DNA of 64,000 nt. Origin: Glandiceps talaboti. Lineage: Eukaryota > Hemichordata > Enteropneusta > Spengelidae. The notes beneath the pieces were generated by a model, which saw only the letters and a program-made list of their open reading frames with translations, was not told where the DNA came from and ran no database searches. The position numbers and the translations under genes are program-made. Positions within the stretch are counted from its first letter, which is position 1. Every line of letters begins with the position of its first letter. Shown piece after piece: positions 60,771 through 64,000 of the stretch. The stretch spans positions 806,001 through 870,000 of the forward strand of contig NC_135550.1 of assembly GCF_964340395.1 (NCBI RefSeq), read 5' to 3'.

Positions 60771-61092
60771 ATAATTATGATAGTGTTAACCCGGGATCTT
60801 ATAAAGTAGATGCAAGACAGTCAAGCAGTCCACACTGAGTCACGATAAAAAAATAGCAGTCATGTGAATATTGTATATGGGGGATAGGGGTGGGTGGGGG
60901 TCATGTTTTAGAATTAAGTGACGGGGGGGGGGGGGGGTCAGCCTGTTTTTGGTTTTACAGATGGGTGACTTTTTGTCGGCCCGATTTAAGAATCCATTTG
61001 TGATTTCTGTAATTGTCTGAAGAAGACACCCTTCTATCATTGTCCCACACTTAACCATTGCGGAACTATGTCTTCAAGTTAATACACACAAA
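60771..61092. other. No recognised gene; G-rich repeat fragment at 60880-60960
   Basis: A G-run of 15 at 60924-60938 with GGGGGTCATGTTTTAGAA resembles the 18.33-kb repeat style. No supported frame. Confidence 0.45.
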
Positions 61093-61524
61093 ATGACGAA
61101 CACTGAACGTACAAATACACTCAACCGTGCTAAGCACATAATCTACACATACCTGGACAAGGCAGAAAAATACTACCTGCTTTCGCTAGCAAAGCACTGT
61201 ATCTATATCAGGCGACATATCTATCAAAATAAAAACGATACTATAGGCATCATGATCATTAACTACTACAAACAAAGGCTAAAAGGGAAAATAAGCTTTG
61301 AACATCGACGACATCAACACAACGACGATCTATTTCTGTTTAATATGATCTTTGGACAAAACTATGTCCTTATTAAATTGACAGAAGACGAACTGAAGTA
61401 CGAAGTGACCTTGGACGAAACATTAACAGGCAGAACACACACTGACCGACAAAAACGACTATCAAGAAAAAGACAAAAAATAGCTGGTTTGATGATGGTT
61501 TGGCATGTGTCCGTAAAAATTTAA
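61093..61524 (+). CDS. Unrecognised 143-codon frame next to a LINE 3' end
   Basis: I do not recognise this protein. It is rich in Lys, Arg, Tyr and Ile with a central EHRRHQHNDDLFLFNMIFGQNYVLIKLTEDELKYEV and a basic tail TDRQKRLSRKRQK. There is no signal peptide or membrane segment. A second frame at 61604-61816 follows on the same strand, then the LINE C-terminus. It could be part of that mobile element, but no reverse-transcriptase motif lies within it. It could also be a chance frame. Confidence 0.35.
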   Translation: MTNTERTNTLNRAKHIIYTYLDKAEKYYLLSLAKHCIYIRRHIYQNKNDTIGIMIINYYKQRLKGKISFEHRRHQHNDDLFLFNMIFGQNYVLIKLTEDELKYEVTLDETLTGRTHTDRQKRLSRKRQKIAGLMMVWHVSVKI

Positions 61525-61603
61525 AAGACATCTCAGTTAATAATTTTCCTTTTGACAAATTAAGAATTCAGAGTGCTCATTTTCAAATACAGTACAAAAA
61601 GAT

Positions 61604-62110
61604 ATGTTCAAACAGAAACTGGAGAATGCAGTAACCTTGTACAATGTACTTTCACCTCAGAAAAGAAAAGTCATGGTAACACATGGGACAGCTTTTGTCA
61701 ATAAGTTGCATGAGATAACCCAGCTTAATAGTGATGCTTATGTAACAAATCTTAGTAGTGAATTGAAAAAAACATTTATATCAATACAATTTGGATGCCA
61801 ACGACTAAAAAACTGACGGCAACAACAAGTTACGTACTTATAGCAAATTTAAAACAAAATATAGATTTGAACCATATCTAGAACAATTAAATAATGTATC
61901 TCACAGAATAAGCATAACTAGGCTCAGGATCTCCGCACATAATTTACCAATCGAAAGACTGCGATACCAAGGAATTCCCCGGATGAAAGACTGTCATTTA
62001 TGTAATACAAAAGCTAATGGTGATGAAATCCATGCTTTAATGGATTGTAGTAATCCATCTGTAACTGAAGCTAGAAACCAATTTCAAAGAACTATTGAAA
62101 TTTAAGATCC
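61604..62110 (+). pseudogene. LINE C-terminus with Cys/His motif
   Basis: 61817-62104, in a frame with a shift at about 61815, reads KLRTYSKFKTKYRFEPYLEQLNNVSHRISITRLRISAHNLPIERLRYQGIPRMKDCHLCNTK...DEIHALMDCSNP. A CxxC...H...C motif following an RxSxHxLxIExxRY stretch is the C-terminal signature of APE-type LINE proteins; compare RCSTHKLNIEVGRH at 14.8 kb. The upstream 70-codon frame (61604-61816) may belong to the same protein but has no motif I recognise. Confidence 0.72.
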
Positions 62111-62420
62111 AAAGTTTCTCAAAATTATCTAAAAAAGAATCCTTAAAAAATAATGAGCTCAAATGTTGGTTTTATCACTAATAAATTTGGAAAATTCTCT
62201 AATTCATTATTATCTTTGTATTCAATACTGTAGTTGTTTTGTTTTATTTATATTTATATTTATATTTATATTTATATTTATATTTATAATTATCTATTAT
62301 CTTTGTTCTTGTTGTTTTTGTATGTTTTTGACTATAGATAAGGTATTAGGCACGGAAGCACATGCTGGTTGCATTGTAACAGTTGACAAGTTGGGAACAG
62401 TGCTATAGAAATGATTAACA
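62111..62420 (+). mobile_element. Probable 3' UTR of the LINE with (TTATAT)n tract
   Basis: Follows the LINE stop codon. A TTATAT/ATTTAT hexamer tract lies at 62242-62288. The sequence GTTGACAAGTTGGGAACAGTGCTATAGAAATG afterwards looks like UTR. The exact end is not visible. Confidence 0.45.
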
Positions 62421-62684
62421 TGCTGAGGACAGTTGCATTCATGGGTTGAAAGTGTTGGCGGACAGTTCCTTTCATGGATTAACGGTATTTAGACACTTTC
62501 TTTGTGTAAAAGTGTCCGATTAACTGAAAAAGAGTCCGCTAAATGAAATTGAGAGCACAGTTGAAACAATGGGGAAGAGTCGCACAAAATATTCAACAGA
62601 TCTAGAGGTTACGTCAAAGTGAGCTGTAGCTGCATGGGGAGCTTGCCATCCACCGTAACAGCACACAATAAAAAGATTACCAAA
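62421..62684. other. No recognised gene; small hairpin at 62492-62516
   Basis: GACACTTT (62492-62499) pairs with AAAGTGTC (62509-62516) in unique-looking sequence; AGTGTCCGATTAACTG and GAGTCCGCTAAATG follow. Confidence 0.5.
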
Positions 62685-63065
62685 TCCCGAAGAAAGCAAC
62701 GAATATAGCTTGTAACTGCCAGAACAAGGACATATGCCCCCTCCAAGGAAAATGCCTATATAATAACATCGTATACAGTGCTAATGTCAAGACAGACGAT
62801 AGCAGCAAACAATAAATTGGTTTAACCGATAACACCGTCATGCAAACCACAAAGAATCCCTCACTAATAAGAGTTACCACAGCTGTACTGAGCTATCAAA
62901 ACATGTCTGGAACTTAAAGGGAAAAGGCCAAGAGTATAGCATTGACTGATCAATCATCACATATGAGGCTTCCTATTCAAATGAATTCGAAGTGGTGTGA
63001 CCTTTGCCTAAAAGCTATGCATCGTATATGCTGACAAATCAAATTTATTAAATGTTCAGTTTATA
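62685..63065 (+). pseudogene. Penelope-like element fragment, GIY-YIG end
   Basis: Plus strand, three frames: CNCQNKDICPLQGKCLYNNIVYSANVKTDDSS and IGLTDNT (Cys motif plus GIY-YIG), then LSKHVWNLKGKGQEYSIDWSIITYEASYSN, then CDLCLKAM. This is the same order as in the PLE remnants at 4.9-5.5 kb and 22.8-23.3 kb. The RT is absent and the frame is broken. It ends at a short (TA)n at 63063-63080. No hammerhead-like core was found at this end. Confidence 0.78.
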
Positions 63066-63095
63066 TATATATATATATAAACAAACATATGTTAC

Positions 63096-63220
63096 ACCCA
63101 ATCTGTGAAATTGCCCAATTCATGAAATGGGTAGGTAACTTTACCCAGTTCATGAAGTAGGCAATCGTGTTGCCCAGGTTATGAAGTGGGTATTGTAAGA
63201 TATGCCCAGTACATGAAATG
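63096..63220. repeat. Five near-palindromic CCCARTTCATGAARTGGG sites, about 30 bp apart
   Basis: Copies start near 63096, 63114, 63144, 63173 and 63204 (spacing 18, 30, 29, 31 bp). The second, CCCAATTCATGAAATGGG, is an almost perfect 18-bp palindrome. Subterminal repeats of this kind bind transposases in several DNA transposons, and they lie at what looks like the end of the ORF at 63150-63998. Confidence 0.7.
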
Positions 63221-63998
63221 TAAATGTAACCGGGAATGTTATTCCTTTGTAATCTAGATCAACAATGTGTTGACTGTATCTAGATGGTCTATTTTTCTTA
63301 ATTTTGACTGGAAACTTATATGCTAAAAGACACCATCTAAAACATTGGATGTCATTATTTTGTATATTAACGAGACCTTTCTTCGGATTTTGTAGTTCTT
63401 TTGGTAATTTAATATATGAGCTACCTTGTAAAGGTTCGTATCTTGCGATATTTACATAAAAATTAAGAAGTGATTTTATTTGCCAAACAGATCCTTCAGG
63501 TAACCATTTAGCGATATGTTCAATAATTCTTTCGAAACTTGCACTCATTTGTTCATCCATTTTGTCAGAATTTATAATTTGTAAAGGACTACTATTAAAA
63601 TAACCATCATTTATTGTCTCTTCCTTACCACTGTTAGCACTTTTAACAAATTTTATCTTTAAGGTTAATATCGCTTTTATTCCACCTGTATTTTGTAAAT
63701 TTTGTTCTAAGATTTTCTTAATTATCAATTTATTTTCAGTTAATTGTGAATGTGGTTCGTTCTCGGTTATATCAATTTCATATGATTTCACGTATCCTTT
63801 AAAAGCTCTCTCAAGTTCATGATATCTAGGTAACATTATAACACCACCTACATGCCGGTAACCTCTGTTAATAAGAGTTTGATAACTACCTAATTCTGAA
63901 CCACAATCACAAAAATAGCTCTTAGGTTGTTTAACGCAAGGTGTACTCCTGTTAAAATGTATCTTTAAATGACACTCATATTTATATGCAAACCCACA
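63150..63998 (-). CDS. Partial zinc-finger mobile-element protein, running off the window
   Basis: The frame is open to the window edge, so the true start is outside; 282 codons are visible. It begins CGFAYKYECHLKIHFNRSTPC, a C2HC zinc-finger half (Cys1, His14, Cys21), then FCDCGSE, AFKGYVKSYEI, a stretch with IIEHIAKWLPEGSVWQIKSLLNFYVNIARYEPLQGSSYIKLPKE, then GLVNIQNNDIQCFRWCLLA and RPSRYSQH...GITFPV. From memory, the same order (zinc finger, YxPLxGSSYIxLP, NIxNxDxxCFxW, FPV) occurs in proteins of B-type DNA polymerase-bearing mobile elements of hydrozoans and insects. After FPVTF the frame leaves the conserved region and reads through the palindromic repeats to a stop, so the gene is truncated here. 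The membership is inference. Confidence 0.6.
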   Translation of the reverse strand, partial: CGFAYKYECHLKIHFNRSTPCVKQPKSYFCDCGSELGSYQTLINRGYRHVGGVIMLPRYHELERAFKGYVKSYEIDITENEPHSQLTENKLIIKKILEQNLQNTGGIKAILTLKIKFVKSANSGKEETINDGYFNSSPLQIINSDKMDEQMSASFERIIEHIAKWLPEGSVWQIKSLLNFYVNIARYEPLQGSSYIKLPKELQNPKKGLVNIQNNDIQCFRWCLLAYKFPVKIKKNRPSRYSQHIVDLDYKGITFPVTFTFHVLGISYNTHFITWATRLPTS

Positions 63999-64000
63999 TT

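Overview
This window looks like nuclear DNA of a marine invertebrate animal. It is AT-rich and packed with microsatellites, minisatellites and satellite DNA. It carries remnants of at least seven non-LTR retrotransposons (LINEs), four coding remnants of Penelope-like elements (PLEs), and several MITE-like DNA elements. The only convincing host gene is an animal-type PAR/HLF-like bZIP factor. I cannot name the species; the mix of CR1/L2-like LINEs, PLEs with GIY-YIG domains and pentamer satellites fits cnidarians, molluscs, brachiopods, hemichordates or amphioxus. No rRNA, tRNA, CRISPR array or bacterial-type operon was seen.

Layout. 0-11 kb: a 57-bp minisatellite, an octamer-containing tandem repeat, a PLE remnant inside a (CATA)n tract, hairpin elements, and an old LINE broken by a MITE. 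11.05-13.95 kb: a 2.9-kb pentamer satellite. 14.5-16.45 kb: a decayed minus-strand LINE with a second LINE tail inserted in it. 16.5-22.6 kb: microsatellites and a PIF/Harbinger-like TIR element. 22.6-24.4 kb: a minus-strand PLE with a hammerhead-ribozyme-like terminus. 24.5-29.2 kb: octamer-containing tandem repeats, a 52-copy 16-bp minisatellite and a LINE 3' fragment. 29.2-30.3 kb: another PLE. 30.3-41.26 kb: a satellite of about 8.7 kb built from 18- and 28-bp units containing GGGTTAG, split by a young 2.25-kb CR1/L2-like LINE with an intact 709-aa reverse transcriptase frame.

41.3-48 kb is the most unique-looking part and holds the intronless bZIP gene (45660-46691). An E-box lies just upstream of it and PAR/D-box-like sites lie on both sides. 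48.3-50.6 kb: (TA)n tracts flanking a solo PLE terminus with a second hammerhead-like core, then featureless sequence. 50.7-64 kb: five more LINE pieces, one with a 9-bp target duplication and one with a template-switch duplication. There is also a large inverted repeat about 4-5 kb across, a further PLE fragment, and at the right edge a partial zinc-finger ORF of a mobile-element type whose end runs into five near-palindromic sites.

No multi-gene pathway is present. The window is best read as one regulatory gene in a neighbourhood of mobile and satellite DNA. The observations most worth following are the three ribozyme-like PLE termini, the GGGTTAG satellite, the two LINE copies sharing the same disabling indels, and the edge ORF with palindromic repeats. 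Family assignments are from recognition of motifs; no search was run.
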